A DNA stretch of 64,000 bases from Castellaniella sp047971665 (GTDB lineage Bacteria; Pseudomonadota; Gammaproteobacteria; Burkholderiales; Burkholderiaceae_B), in assembly GCF_047971665.1 (NCBI RefSeq), contig NZ_JBKEAA010000020.1:1-64000 (forward strand). The letters are read 5' to 3'. Positions 1-8,248 of this stretch are shown one piece after another; position 1 is the stretch's first letter; each line of letters starts with the position of its first letter. The notes below the pieces were generated by a model that worked only from the letters and a program-made list of their open reading frames with translations, was not told the DNA's origin and did not search any database. Made by a program: the position numbers and the translations under genes.

Positions 1-1
1 G

Positions 2-31
2 AGGGCCTGCAGAGTTTTCTCTGCGGGCCCT
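2..31. terminator. hairpin after the gntR gene
   Basis: A 13-base arm at 2-14 pairs with 19-31 across a TTTT loop, with one T-G mismatch-like position. It lies just beyond the stop codon of the minus-strand regulator, so it probably ends that transcript, and could also end a plus-strand gene arriving from outside the window. The flank that would hold the minus-strand U tract is off the window. Confidence 0.45.
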
Positions 32-43
32 TGTTCTTGGGGC

Positions 44-745
44 TCAGTGGCCGGATGCCGCCCGGGGGGCGTAGCGCTGGCTCACGATGTAGTTGTATGA
101 GGTCTTGATATCCTCTTGCAACGCTTGGCGCGCGGCTGCGATGTCTTTTGATTCGAGGGCATTGATCAGGGCCTCGTGGTAGACGACAGCCACCTTTTTC
201 TGGGTTCTGACGGACCCCGAACGCAAGTCGTAGTTCAGGATCGGGCCGATCCGAAGCCACAGCGATTCGATGATCTTGAACAGGGTGGGCATATGTGCGG
301 CGGCGTAGATGGAAAAATGGATCGTTTTATTCAGCAGCACCACATCGCCCAGGCTTTCGCCCCCCACGGTCATCTTTTCTGACAGCTCGGCGTTCTGCTC
401 CCGAAGCGACTGGATCAGGTCGGGGCCCACGTTCGGCACGGCCTTTTCGACCGCATAGCTTTCGACTTCCAGCCGGATCTGCGTGACTTCCTGGAATTGT
501 TCGGCCGTCAGCACCGGAACACGGACTGAGCGGTTGGGGGTGACTTCCAGCGCCTGATCCGCGACCAGCTCATAGACCGCCTGACGGACCGGCATCATGC
601 TGACGCCCAGGGTTTCGGCCGCGGAGCGCAGAGACAAGGACTCGCCCGGCGTGATCTGGCCCGTCAGCAGAATTTCCTTGATTTGTTGCAATACCTGGGC
701 GCCCAGCGTTTCGCTCTGCAGGACCGGTTTGAGAGGGTTGTTCAT
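44..745 (-). CDS. GntR-family transcriptional regulator, FCD subfamily
   Basis: A 233-residue repressor-type regulator. The N-terminal winged helix-turn-helix (about residues 12-75) has the family pattern of PGESL followed by SAAETLGVSMMPVRQAVYEL, the recognition helix region. The rest (about 80-215) is an all-helical FCD ligand-binding domain; His in NKTIHFSIY and in VYHEALINAL are placed like its metal ligands. Such proteins usually respond to organic acids or sugar acids; the ligand cannot be read here. The gene stands alone and the next gene is a broken PQQ sugar/quinate dehydrogenase on the same strand, so a sugar-acid or aromatic-acid link is only a guess. Two identical palindromic boxes 150-190 bases upstream suggest autoregulation. 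Confidence 0.85.
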   Translation of the reverse strand: MNNPLKPVLQSETLGAQVLQQIKEILLTGQITPGESLSLRSAAETLGVSMMPVRQAVYELVADQALEVTPNRSVRVPVLTAEQFQEVTQIRLEVESYAVEKAVPNVGPDLIQSLREQNAELSEKMTVGGESLGDVVLLNKTIHFSIYAAAHMPTLFKIIESLWLRIGPILNYDLRSGSVRTQKKVAVVYHEALINALESKDIAAARQALQEDIKTSYNYIVSQRYAPRAASGH

Positions 746-1154
746 GTCGTTCTTTGGCGGGTTTTATTTGCTGTGCCCGGGGAGGGTCTGATCAGACCGC
801 AGGCCGCATTCAACAGCCTACATTCTGACAGGTCTGGGAGGCTTGTTCAGCGGAATTCAGAGAGTGGCCTTTTCCTGGGCTAAACTCTCATGTGACCTGT
901 GATCACAAATAGGCAGCATCACTGTGATCACAAAAAGAGATCCTGCTTTCTCTGAGGATCGGGTGGCGGTGCGTCGACATCCTTACAAAAGGGACAGCGA
1001 ACGGTACGCGTTTCGAATTCGAATGCCATGACATGAGTCATCCAGGCATTTCTACGATCGGGGCCTCGCCAAGGGGCCCCTGTTCATCCAGTCCGTGTCT
1101 GGCGGTCTGACGTCATGGGCCAGCCGCCTGTGACAGCCTCGTCGATTGGACGTT
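746..1154. other. non-coding region upstream of gntR
   Basis: About 400 bases without a credible gene. The half nearest gntR holds its promoter and the tandem box at 897-934. From about 945 to 1154 I see no coding frame with sensible composition and no clear repeat; no divergently transcribed target gene for the regulator remains here. Confidence 0.5.
897..934. promoter_or_regulatory. tandem palindromic operator, probably for the GntR regulator
   Basis: The 13-mer CTGTGATCACAAA occurs twice, at 897-909 and 922-934, 25 bases apart start to start. Each copy contains the perfect palindrome TGTGATCACA. Short palindromes of this kind are typical of GntR/FCD operators. A CRP site would need a 6-base gap between TGTGA and TCACA, which is absent. 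Placement upstream of gntR fits autorepression. Confidence 0.6.
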
Positions 1155-1189
1155 TTCCCTGCGGCGAGGTTTGTCCTCGCCGCAGGGAA
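1155..1189 (-). terminator. strong hairpin after the PQQ dehydrogenase
   Basis: A 15-base perfect arm, 1155-1169, pairs with 1175-1189 across TTTGT. It starts 9 bases past the dehydrogenase stop codon. On the minus strand the stem is followed by AAAACG rather than a U tract, so termination efficiency is uncertain, but position and stability favour an mRNA 3' end. Confidence 0.55.
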
Positions 1190-1198
1190 GTCCTCTGC

Positions 1199-3611
1199 TT
1201 ATTCAGGCAGCGCGAATGCAATGATGTAGTCGCCCCAGTCATTGGGGTTGTAGCGCGCGCCACTGGCGGTCAGAACAATGTATTGCCGTCCGTCCTTTCC
1301 GACATAGGTGAGCAGCGTGGATTGCGAGCCCGAGGGCAGGCGTCCCTTCCACAGCACTTCACCCGTCACAGTGTGATAGGCGCGCAGATAATAGTCCTGT
1401 GTGCCTGAATGGAATGTCAATCCCGAGCTGGTCGTGATCGCACCGCCCAGGGCGGGCATGCCGATGTAGAAGGGCAGCGGATTTTGAAAACCGAGGCCGG
1501 GAAGCGTGACGTCCCGGCCGGTGCCCGCGGGCTGTTGCCAGATCATCTTGCCACTGGCGACATCCACGCCGGACAGAGTGCCCCAGGGAGGTTCCAGGCA
1601 GGGGATGCCGATGGGTGACATGAAATTGACGACTTCATGCGCATAGGGAAGCCCGAATTGCGCCGATAGGGCACCATGCGCATCCCCCTTGAAATCGGGA
1701 TTTTCTTTACGGAATTGTTCACGCGCAATGAGTTGCGCCACGACGGGCATCCGCATGTCGGCCACGACCAGAATGTTGCGCTGTTGATCGATGGTTGCGC
1801 TGCCCCAGTTCATGCCCCCGTTGTTGCCTGGATAGATGATGGTTTTGCTTGTCGATTGCGGGGTGAAATCGCCCTGGTAGTTGTAGCGCTTGAACATGAT
1901 GCGACAGAGCATCTGATCGAAGATCGTGGCGCCCCACATGCGTTTCTCGCTGAGTGGCTCGCCTCCGATGACCGCCATGCCGGTCGAATAGGGCTGCGTG
2001 TCGGCGTAGTATTCCCCCTCGACGGATCCATCCCCCTGGGGAACGGGCTTTTCCTCGACCGTCTTGATCGGTTTGCCGGTACGGCGATCCAGTACAAAGA
2101 TCTGGCCGCGTTTGGTGGTCTGAATCACAGCGGGGAGCGTGCCGCCCTGGCCATCGGGGATGTCGGCCAGCGCGGGCTGCGAAGGCAGGTCGTAGTCCCA
2201 GATGTCATGGTTCTGTGTGCGAAAGCTCCAGACCGGCCGGCCATCGTCCAGTTTGAGCGCCACGAGGGCTGCATTGTACGTATCGTCGAAATCGCGCCGT
2301 TTGCCGCCGTAATAGTCGGGTGTCGCGTTCCCGAGCGGCAGATAGACCAGGCCCAGTTTTTCGTCGATTGCGATTCCGCTCCAGACATTCGGCGTGCCGC
2401 GGGTATAGCCTTCGCCTTCGGGAGGCAGGTTGGTGATGGCGGAGTTTCCCAGATCCCAGGCCCAGACCTGGGCGCCGGTCAGTGCATCGAAGGTCCGCAC
2501 GGCACCCGAGGGCTCTCCAGTGCTGATGTTATCCGCAATCCAGGCGCCGAGTATGATTTTGCCGCCACCGATGAACGGCCCGGCGGTTTGAGCCACATAA
2601 CCAGGAATCGCAGGAACGACTTTGTTTTCGTCTGGGGGATCCCCGGGAATCAACTGATTCATGCCGATGGACAGATCGACCATGCCTTGTGTGCCGAAAG
2701 ATGTGCAAAGCTGCCCGTCGGATGCCTTCAGGGAAATGAGACGGGTATCGGTTGTCGTCATGACGATGCGAGGGCCGCATTTGTCTTGGGAACCCGGATC
2801 GAAATAGGCCAGGGTACGGCAGCGCTTCCAGAATGGCGAGGCGCTTTTGGGATCGAACTGCCATTTGATCTTTCCGGTGACGCCATCCAGTGCCGTGACT
2901 TGCGATCCAGCGGCGCACTGGTATAGCGTGCCATCGATCGCCAATGGTGTGTTCTGATCCTGCAGGTGCTTGGACTGATCGGCGACAAAGCCGGTTCTCG
3001 TGACCCAGGCGGTTTCAAGTTGCAGATGTTTTGTGGCGTGATTTGTTCGATCGTGGCATAGCGCAGACCTTCTGTGGTCTTGCCCCAGGATACCCAGTTG
3101 TCCCCGACTGCCGCAGTGGCGGGCGACGTCTTGCCCGGAACGAGTGCCACTTCATTCCGGATGATGTTGTGCGGCAGGAACATGAGCGCGATGAACCCGG
3201 CAAATCCCGCGGTCAACACCAGGCCGCCCAGGACGAAGGGCCGACCTGATGCCGGGCGGCCCTTGTCGGTGGGGATCAGTGGTAAAACGAACAGGGCGCA
3301 GGCCGCCAGAAAGATCGGGACGATCAGACGCGGCACGAGTGGCCAGAAAGCCAGGCCGGCCTCCCACAGCGCCCAGGCAACTGTGGCCACGAAGACGGCC
3401 AGATACAGATACAGGCCAGTCGCGTGGCCGCGGAATGTCAACCATGCCGAAAGCAGAATGAACAGTCCCGCGATACCGTAATACCACGAGCGCCGCCGAG
3501 GGTCATCAGATTGATGCCGCCGATCATCAATGCGGCACTGATGATGGCCAGCAACGCACCGGTCAGCCGTACGAGAAAGTGTGTCTTGCCCCCGTTGTCA
3601 TGTTGTCTCAT
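1199..3611 (-). pseudogene. membrane-bound PQQ-dependent dehydrogenase (glucose/quinate type), two frameshifts
   Basis: Reading the minus strand from an ATG at 3611 gives MRQHDNGGKTHF and membrane helices, then the frame must shift by a missing base near 3490 and again near 3015 to reach the stop at 1199. With one base restored at each point the product is 804 residues, the normal length of glucose/quinate/shikimate quinoprotein dehydrogenases. The N-terminus has about five membrane helices; the rest is the periplasmic beta-propeller, ending with IGMPALGGAITTSSG and GTQDYYLRAYHTVTGEVLW, close to the family's quinone-side PQQ signature. It would oxidise a sugar or cyclic polyol in the periplasm and pass electrons to ubiquinone. 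Both lesions are single-base deletions, so either the gene has decayed or the assembly has errors in this stretch. Family membership is sure; glucose versus quinate is not resolved. Confidence 0.85.
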
Positions 3612-3789
3612 GGCACTTTCCCAATAATTTTAAACTTTAAATGATGTTAAATCTCATGTTAAAAAGTTAGTTTTCAGCCCCCCCGGCGTCAAGTGACATT
3701 GCGTAAGGATGTGTGGTATCGCAATGACGGGTTCGAGGACAGGGTGGCGAGCCCCGCAATGATGCCCGTATGCCCGTATACTCTTGCGC
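3612..3789. promoter_or_regulatory. AT-rich divergent promoter region with 12-base direct repeats
   Basis: The gap between the dehydrogenase and the thioesterase-like gene is AT-rich from about 3620 to 3675. ATGTTAAA occurs at 3644-3651 and again at 3656-3663, exactly 12 bases apart, so two copies sit almost on the same helical face. This may be a regulator site for the dehydrogenase; no regulator can be named. Confidence 0.35.
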
Positions 3790-4608
3790 ATGCCTACTTC
3801 CAACAACCTTCATCTCGGCCATGCTGGAGAGTCCTATCCCGACGCTTTCTATGTGCGTTGCGGAGAGAATCGATTTCAATCTACGTTGCACGCGCAGGGT
3901 GCCTGGCAACCCGGTGAGCAGCATCTGGCGGCGGCTGCCGGGCTGGTCCTGGCCGAGGCCGAGCGCCGCCAGCCCAGCGACAAGCTGGTCTCGCGCGTGT
4001 CGTTCGATGTGCTGGGCGTCATTCATTCGGGCCCGTTCACCATCGACGTCCAGATGGCCAGGCCGGGCCGCTCGATCGAGTTGATCGAGGCCCGCATGCG
4101 ACACGGGGACCAGACCAGCGTTCATGCGCGGATCTGGCGGCTGGCCTCGAGCGATACCAGGCAGGTGCAGGGATCCGAATGGTCGCCGCTGCCGTCGCCC
4201 GATACGGTCCCGCCTTTGGCGTTTTCGTCGGTCTGGGACGGGGGGTTCATTGCCTCGCTGGAAGCGCGTCAGATGGCCGGCGCCCGTCCGGGCCGGGGCC
4301 AGACCTGGCTGCGCACGTCTTATCCCCTGGTCGCCGGCGAACTCGATCCGCCGGTGGCTGCATTCGTCAAACTGATCGATACCGCCAACGGCCTGGTCGT
4401 GCGCGAGAATCCGGCGGCGGTGTTCTTTGCCAACGTGGACCTGACCGTTCACCTGACGCGCCAGCCCGAGGCCGGCTGGGTCGGGTTCGATACGCGGGTC
4501 GATTTCGGTCCCGGCGGCCTGGGCGAGACATTTTCGGTCCTGAGCGATATCAACGGTCCGATAGGGACCGCGGCACAAAGCCTGACCGTGCGCCTGCGCG
4601 ATAGATAA
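3790..4608 (+). CDS. acyl-CoA thioesterase-like protein (TesB/hotdog family)
   Basis: A 272-residue protein that resembles the TesB-like double-hotdog thioesterase family in layout: first hotdog with FDVLGVIHSGPFTIDV and RSIELIEARM, second with NLVV-type strands and a C-terminal GGLGETFSVLSDINGPIGTAAQSL. Proteins of this group hydrolyse acyl-CoA thioesters in the cytoplasm; the substrate is not evident. I chose the ATG at 3790 over an in-frame TTG two codons earlier; neither has a convincing ribosome site. It is monocistronic and converges on the GST gene, with a hairpin in between. Confidence 0.7.
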   Translation: MPTSNNLHLGHAGESYPDAFYVRCGENRFQSTLHAQGAWQPGEQHLAAAAGLVLAEAERRQPSDKLVSRVSFDVLGVIHSGPFTIDVQMARPGRSIELIEARMRHGDQTSVHARIWRLASSDTRQVQGSEWSPLPSPDTVPPLAFSSVWDGGFIASLEARQMAGARPGRGQTWLRTSYPLVAGELDPPVAAFVKLIDTANGLVVRENPAAVFFANVDLTVHLTRQPEAGWVGFDTRVDFGPGGLGETFSVLSDINGPIGTAAQSLTVRLRDR

Positions 4609-4637
4609 GGCGTGCGCCCTCGCAACCCGTCAGACCT

Positions 4638-4664
4638 GCGCAGGCGCAACCCTTGCGTCTGCGC
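4638..4664. terminator. hairpin between convergent genes
   Basis: GCGCAGGCGCAA at 4638-4649 pairs with TTGCGTCTGCGC at 4653-4664 (one G-U pair) across CCC. It sits between the stops of the thioesterase-like gene and the GST gene and could serve both directions. There is no U tract. Confidence 0.45.
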
Positions 4665-4670
4665 GGTGAT

Positions 4671-5309
4671 TCATGGAGATGTGGGCAGCAGTTCCCGGCT
4701 GCGTGCCGCGCTGGGCCGGGCCGCGATGCGTTCGAACCACGGGCCGATGTGCGGCAGCGCGTGATCGAAGGGCTGATTGACGGATTCACCAAAATCCAGC
4801 CAGACATACAGCCAGATATCGGCGGCGGTAAAGCGCCCGCCGCACAGGTAGGGGCCAGGACCGAACATGCCATCGAGCCATCGCAGACGATCCTGCGCCA
4901 CCCGCTTCAGGCCCTCGGCTGCTTCGGGCGCGACCGGAATACGGGGTTCGAAGCGGGCCAGTCCCTCGGCATAGTGGAACGCGTTGTGAATGAATTCGGT
5001 GATGTTGAGTTCGACGCGGCGCCACCACTGCCGGGTCTGGGCGCGTTGCTCAGGTGTGCGGCCGATCAGGGCGGGATCGGGGTGGCGTTCTTCCAGGTAT
5101 TCCGCGATGGCGACGGCTTCGGCCAGGGTGGTGCCATCATCCAGTTGCAGGGCGGGGGTCTGTCCTGCGGGGTTGCGCGTCAGATAGAGGGGCTGGCGGT
5201 TTTCCCCTGTCATGACATCGATCGTCGCGGCGGGCAGCGACAGCTGCTTTTCGAGCAGGAACATCCGCAGGCAGCGCGGCGCGGGACTTTGGGCGTCGTA
5301 GATCAGCAT
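4671..5309 (-). CDS. glutathione S-transferase family protein
   Basis: A 212-residue cytosolic GST: thioredoxin-fold N-terminal half (MLIYDAQSPAPRCLRMFLLEK, then NPAGQTPALQLDDGTTLAEAVAIAEYLE, containing the cis-Pro and the glutathione-binding acidic residue before AIAEYL) and an all-helical C-terminal half with the N-capping motif FTAADIWLYV. Members conjugate or reduce small electrophiles using glutathione. No neighbour hints at a substrate. A second GST lies at 49.3-49.9 kb but is not close in sequence. Confidence 0.85.
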   Translation of the reverse strand: MLIYDAQSPAPRCLRMFLLEKQLSLPAATIDVMTGENRQPLYLTRNPAGQTPALQLDDGTTLAEAVAIAEYLEERHPDPALIGRTPEQRAQTRQWWRRVELNITEFIHNAFHYAEGLARFEPRIPVAPEAAEGLKRVAQDRLRWLDGMFGPGPYLCGGRFTAADIWLYVWLDFGESVNQPFDHALPHIGPWFERIAARPSAARSRELLPTSP

Positions 5310-5379
5310 CTTGCAATGAAAGGCAGCGGGGTTGGGGTGGTAACCGGAATCCCTGGTTGAAACAGAGCCCCCAGTGTAC

Positions 5380-5778
5380 TCAAGTGGTCCCGTCCACGTA
5401 CAACCATTGCCCTGTCATCCGTTCGAACCGGCTGGTTTCATGAATGCGGGTGGCGCGGCCATGGAGGTGGACCCGGGCGACGAATTCCACGATTTCATGA
5501 TCGGCGTCGAGCCGGGTGTGATGCCGCACGTCCAGACCCAGCCAGCGCGTACCGGTTTCGTTGGGTTCCAGTGTGGCGGGGCGCGTGTCGGGATGCCAGG
5601 TCCGCAGCAGGTAATCCAGTTCGTCCAGGACATAGGCGCTGTAGCGCGAACGCATGAGGGCCTGGGCGTCGGGAGCCTGGAGATGGGCGGGGCCGTGATG
5701 CCAGCGGCCGCAGCATTGAGGATAGGCGGACGGGAGGCCGCAGGGGCAGAGATCGGGGAGGGCGGTGGCGCGTTTCAT
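5380..5778 (-). CDS. YchJ-like protein (UPF0225, SEC-C zinc motif)
   Basis: A 132-residue protein starting MKRATALPDL. The N-terminal CPCGLPSAYPQCCGRWH is the cysteine cluster of the YchJ/SEC-C zinc-binding family, followed by the conserved MRSRYSAYVLDELDYL and a C-terminal beta domain (NTF2-like fold) with WLGLDV and FVARV. Function is unknown in the family. Its start codon overlaps the stop of the upstream ABC permease as ATGA, so it is translated as the last gene of that transporter operon, an arrangement I would not expect from function. Confidence 0.8.
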   Translation of the reverse strand: MKRATALPDLCPCGLPSAYPQCCGRWHHGPAHLQAPDAQALMRSRYSAYVLDELDYLLRTWHPDTRPATLEPNETGTRWLGLDVRHHTRLDADHEIVEFVARVHLHGRATRIHETSRFERMTGQWLYVDGTT

Positions 5779-6473
5779 GAGAACGGGCCCTGGTCCTCCG
5801 CCCGGATCCCCAGACTGCGTTCCACCATCCAGGCACAGCCCAGCAGGACGAAGTTGATGGTCAGATACAGGATGCCGGCGATGATGAAGGTTTCGACGAT
5901 CAGGTAGCTCTGGCTCATCAGGCGGCGGGCAAAGCCCGTCAGCTCCATGACGGCAATGGTGGAGGCCAGGCTGGTGCCCTTGATGGCCAGCACCAGCTCG
6001 TTGCTGTAGGCGGGGAAAGCCTGGCGAATGGCCAGGGGGAAGCGGATGCGGCGAAAAATCTGCAGGCGGCTCATTCCGCAGGATGCGGCGGCATCGATCT
6101 GGCCGACCGGGACGGATTGCAGGCCGCCGCGCAGCGCCTCGCTCATGTAGGCGCCGCTGTTCAGGGCGATGGCCAGGATGGCGCACCGCGCGCCGTCCGA
6201 AAACAGCCACCACAAGGCGGGCTGGTTGCGCACGAAATCCAGTGTACCGATGCCGTAGTACAGCAGGAACAGCTGAATCAGCAGTGGCGTGCCGCGGAAA
6301 AGGGTGCTGTAGGCGAAGGCGGTGCCCGACACCAGCCGATGGTGCGTGGTCCGCATCAGCGCCGCGCCCAGCCCCAGCAGCGAGGCGAACAGGATGGAGA
6401 ACAGACCGATGCGCAGGGTGATCCAGAAGCCTTCGATCAGGACCGGAACGGTTTTCTCGAACAGTTCGATCAT
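5775..6473 (-). CDS. polar amino-acid ABC transporter permease (HisM/ArtM type)
   Basis: A 232-residue inner-membrane permease with about five helices. The ATPase-coupling loop reads AASCGMSRLQIFRRIRFPLAIRQ across residues 133-155, close to the EAA consensus, and ALRGGLQSVPVGQIDAA precedes it as in HisM/GlnP proteins. The start MIELFEKT at 6473 is fixed by an ATGA overlap with the stop of the preceding permease gene. It should pair with that permease and the upstream binding protein to import basic or polar amino acids. Confidence 0.88.
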   Translation of the reverse strand: MIELFEKTVPVLIEGFWITLRIGLFSILFASLLGLGAALMRTTHHRLVSGTAFAYSTLFRGTPLLIQLFLLYYGIGTLDFVRNQPALWWLFSDGARCAILAIALNSGAYMSEALRGGLQSVPVGQIDAAASCGMSRLQIFRRIRFPLAIRQAFPAYSNELVLAIKGTSLASTIAVMELTGFARRLMSQSYLIVETFIIAGILYLTINFVLLGCAWMVERSLGIRAEDQGPFS

Positions 6474-7186
6474 TGTCCCGTCCCTCGCATGCCGCGCCCG
6501 AAATGGCGCTCGGCCCAGACGAACAGCCCCTGGCTGCAGGCGCCGATCAGGAAATAGAGGATGCCTGCCATCAGGTAGAGAGCCAGCGGCGCACGCGTGG
6601 CCGCCGCACCCAGGACGGCTGCGCGCATCAGTTCGACTAGACCCACCAGGGAAATCAGGGCGGTGTCCTTCAGGGCGGTCTGCCAGACGTTGTTGGCGCC
6701 GGGCAGGGCATACCAGAAGAGCTGCGGCAACGTGATGCGTCGCAGACACTGGCGTCGATCCATGCCGATGGCCCGTGCGGCTTCGATCTGGCCGGGGTTG
6801 ATGGCCTTGAAGGCGCCGCGAAAGACCTCCACGCTGTAAGAGCCGGAAATCAGGGCGATGGCCAGAATGCCGACCAGCATGGGAAAGACGGCGCTCATCA
6901 GGTCATCCCATTCCAGCCAGTCGGCCAGATTGGCGGCGGGCTCGACCGTGCCGAAAAACAGCAGATAGATGATGAGGAGTTCCGGGACGCTGCGCACGAC
7001 CAGCGTGTACAGGCCGACCAGGGCGCGCACCAACCGGTTCGCACCGAGCTTGGCCGCCGCGCCGACGATGCCGATGATCATGCCCAGACAGATGCCGCAC
7101 AGGCTGATGAAGACGGTCATGGCCGCCCCGCGCAGCAGCATGACGCCCCAGCCGGCGCTCAGAATGTCGTACAGGGTCTGAATCAT
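6470..7186 (-). CDS. polar amino-acid ABC transporter permease (HisQ/ArtQ type)
   Basis: A 238-residue inner-membrane permease of the HisQ/ArtQ group, with the LRGAAMTVFISLCGICLG opening helix, VRSVPELLIIYLLFFG, and the EAA loop AARAIGMDRRQCLRRITLPQ. It is the first permease after the binding protein; a 100-base gap with a hairpin separates the two. No ATP-binding subunit follows, so the pair must borrow an ATPase encoded elsewhere, as can happen in this family. Confidence 0.88.
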   Translation of the reverse strand: MIQTLYDILSAGWGVMLLRGAAMTVFISLCGICLGMIIGIVGAAAKLGANRLVRALVGLYTLVVRSVPELLIIYLLFFGTVEPAANLADWLEWDDLMSAVFPMLVGILAIALISGSYSVEVFRGAFKAINPGQIEAARAIGMDRRQCLRRITLPQLFWYALPGANNVWQTALKDTALISLVGLVELMRAAVLGAAATRAPLALYLMAGILYFLIGACSQGLFVWAERHFGRGMRGTGQ

Positions 7187-7250
7187 GGAATCGATCGGAA
7201 TCTCCGGGGCCAGGCCGACGTGAAGCCGCCGGCGGCTCCGGAGAGAGGGC

Positions 7251-7272
7251 GCCGGCTTTCAGGAAAGCCGGC
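7251..7272 (-). other. intercistronic hairpin between binding protein and permease
   Basis: GCCGGCTTT at 7251-7259 pairs with AAAGCCGGC at 7264-7272 across CAGG. Hairpins after the binding-protein gene commonly protect that part of the mRNA and hold down permease expression; there is no U tract, so a partial terminator or stability element is more likely than a full stop. Confidence 0.5.
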
Positions 7273-7286
7273 TGCGCGGCCGGGCA

Positions 7287-8105
7287 TTATTTTTTGCAGG
7301 CAGCGTAGTTGGACAGGTCGACGCCAAACCATTTGGTGCTGGACGCCTTGATGGTGCCGTCGCCGATCAGTTCGCACAGGGCCTTGTCCACCTTGGCCTT
7401 GAGTTCGGTGTTTTTCTGGTTGATGCCGGTACCGATGCCCAGGCCCAGGATGTCCGGGTCTGCGTTGCTCTTGACGACGGCGTCGGCCAGGGCGAACTTG
7501 TCCTTGCCAGTGGTGTCCAGGAACTGACTCTGAGGCGTGACCTCGGAGAAAGTCGCATCCAGGCGGCCGGCCGTCAGGTCGATCTGCATCTGGTCCTGGG
7601 TCTCGTACGTTTTGATCTTCATGTCCGGGGCGTATTTCTGCAGAAAGGCGCCCTGGGTGGTGCCGCTCTGGACGCCGACGGTCTTGCCCGCCAGGCCGGC
7701 CATCAGAGCCTTGGAATCGGCGGCTTTCAGCAGCGGGGATCCCTTGGGCAGCACGAAGGCGGAGTCTTCTGTGGCATAGGGCAGGCTGAAGGCGATGACC
7801 TTGGCGCGCTCGGCGGTGACGGACATGCCGGAGATCACCAGATCGAATCGCTCGGCTTCGAGGGCGGGGATCAGGCTGTCGAAGGCCTGCACCACGAAAC
7901 GGCATTTCATGTCGAGTTTTTTGCACAGGGCCTGGCCGACATCGGCGTCGAAACCGGTGACCTTGCCATTGGCATCGACCATGCTCCAGGGCGGGTAGCC
8001 GCCTTCGGTGCCGATTTTAAGCGTGGCGGCCGAAACCGTGGTTGCCAGGCCTGCGAGACCCAGAGCGGCGCACAGCGCCGCCTTTCGTGCGATGGAAATC
8101 ACCAT
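7287..8105 (-). CDS. periplasmic polar/basic amino-acid binding protein (ArgT/HisJ type)
   Basis: A 272-residue secreted binding protein. The signal peptide is the first ~26 residues, with hydrophobic AALCAALGLAGLATTVSA before the mature start at TLKIGTEGGYPPWS. The mature protein has the SBP family 3 marks GFDADVGQALCKKL, FDLVISGMSVTAERAKVIAFS, and the lobe-2 segment GKTVGVQSGTTQ. The DVGQALC/DMKCRFV pattern is that of lysine-arginine-ornithine and histidine binders. It heads the transporter operon with its promoter in the 8106-8248 gap. Confidence 0.88.
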   Translation of the reverse strand: MVISIARKAALCAALGLAGLATTVSAATLKIGTEGGYPPWSMVDANGKVTGFDADVGQALCKKLDMKCRFVVQAFDSLIPALEAERFDLVISGMSVTAERAKVIAFSLPYATEDSAFVLPKGSPLLKAADSKALMAGLAGKTVGVQSGTTQGAFLQKYAPDMKIKTYETQDQMQIDLTAGRLDATFSEVTPQSQFLDTTGKDKFALADAVVKSNADPDILGLGIGTGINQKNTELKAKVDKALCELIGDGTIKASSTKWFGVDLSNYAACKK

Positions 8106-8248
8106 GAACAGAATCCTAATCAGTGGTTGAAACCAGGAACTACAAAAGGCAATAGTAGTATATCGAAGGCCCGGACGGGGCCGCCATCCTTCTTCTTCGC
8201 GGTTTGCATGCGGCTCGGATAACCCGCCTCGCGGCCGGTATGCCGGGG

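Noticed and set aside
897..934. CRP sites in front of gntR
   Set aside because: TGTGA and TCACA halves are fused without the 6-base spacer that CRP needs; they fit a GntR operator better.
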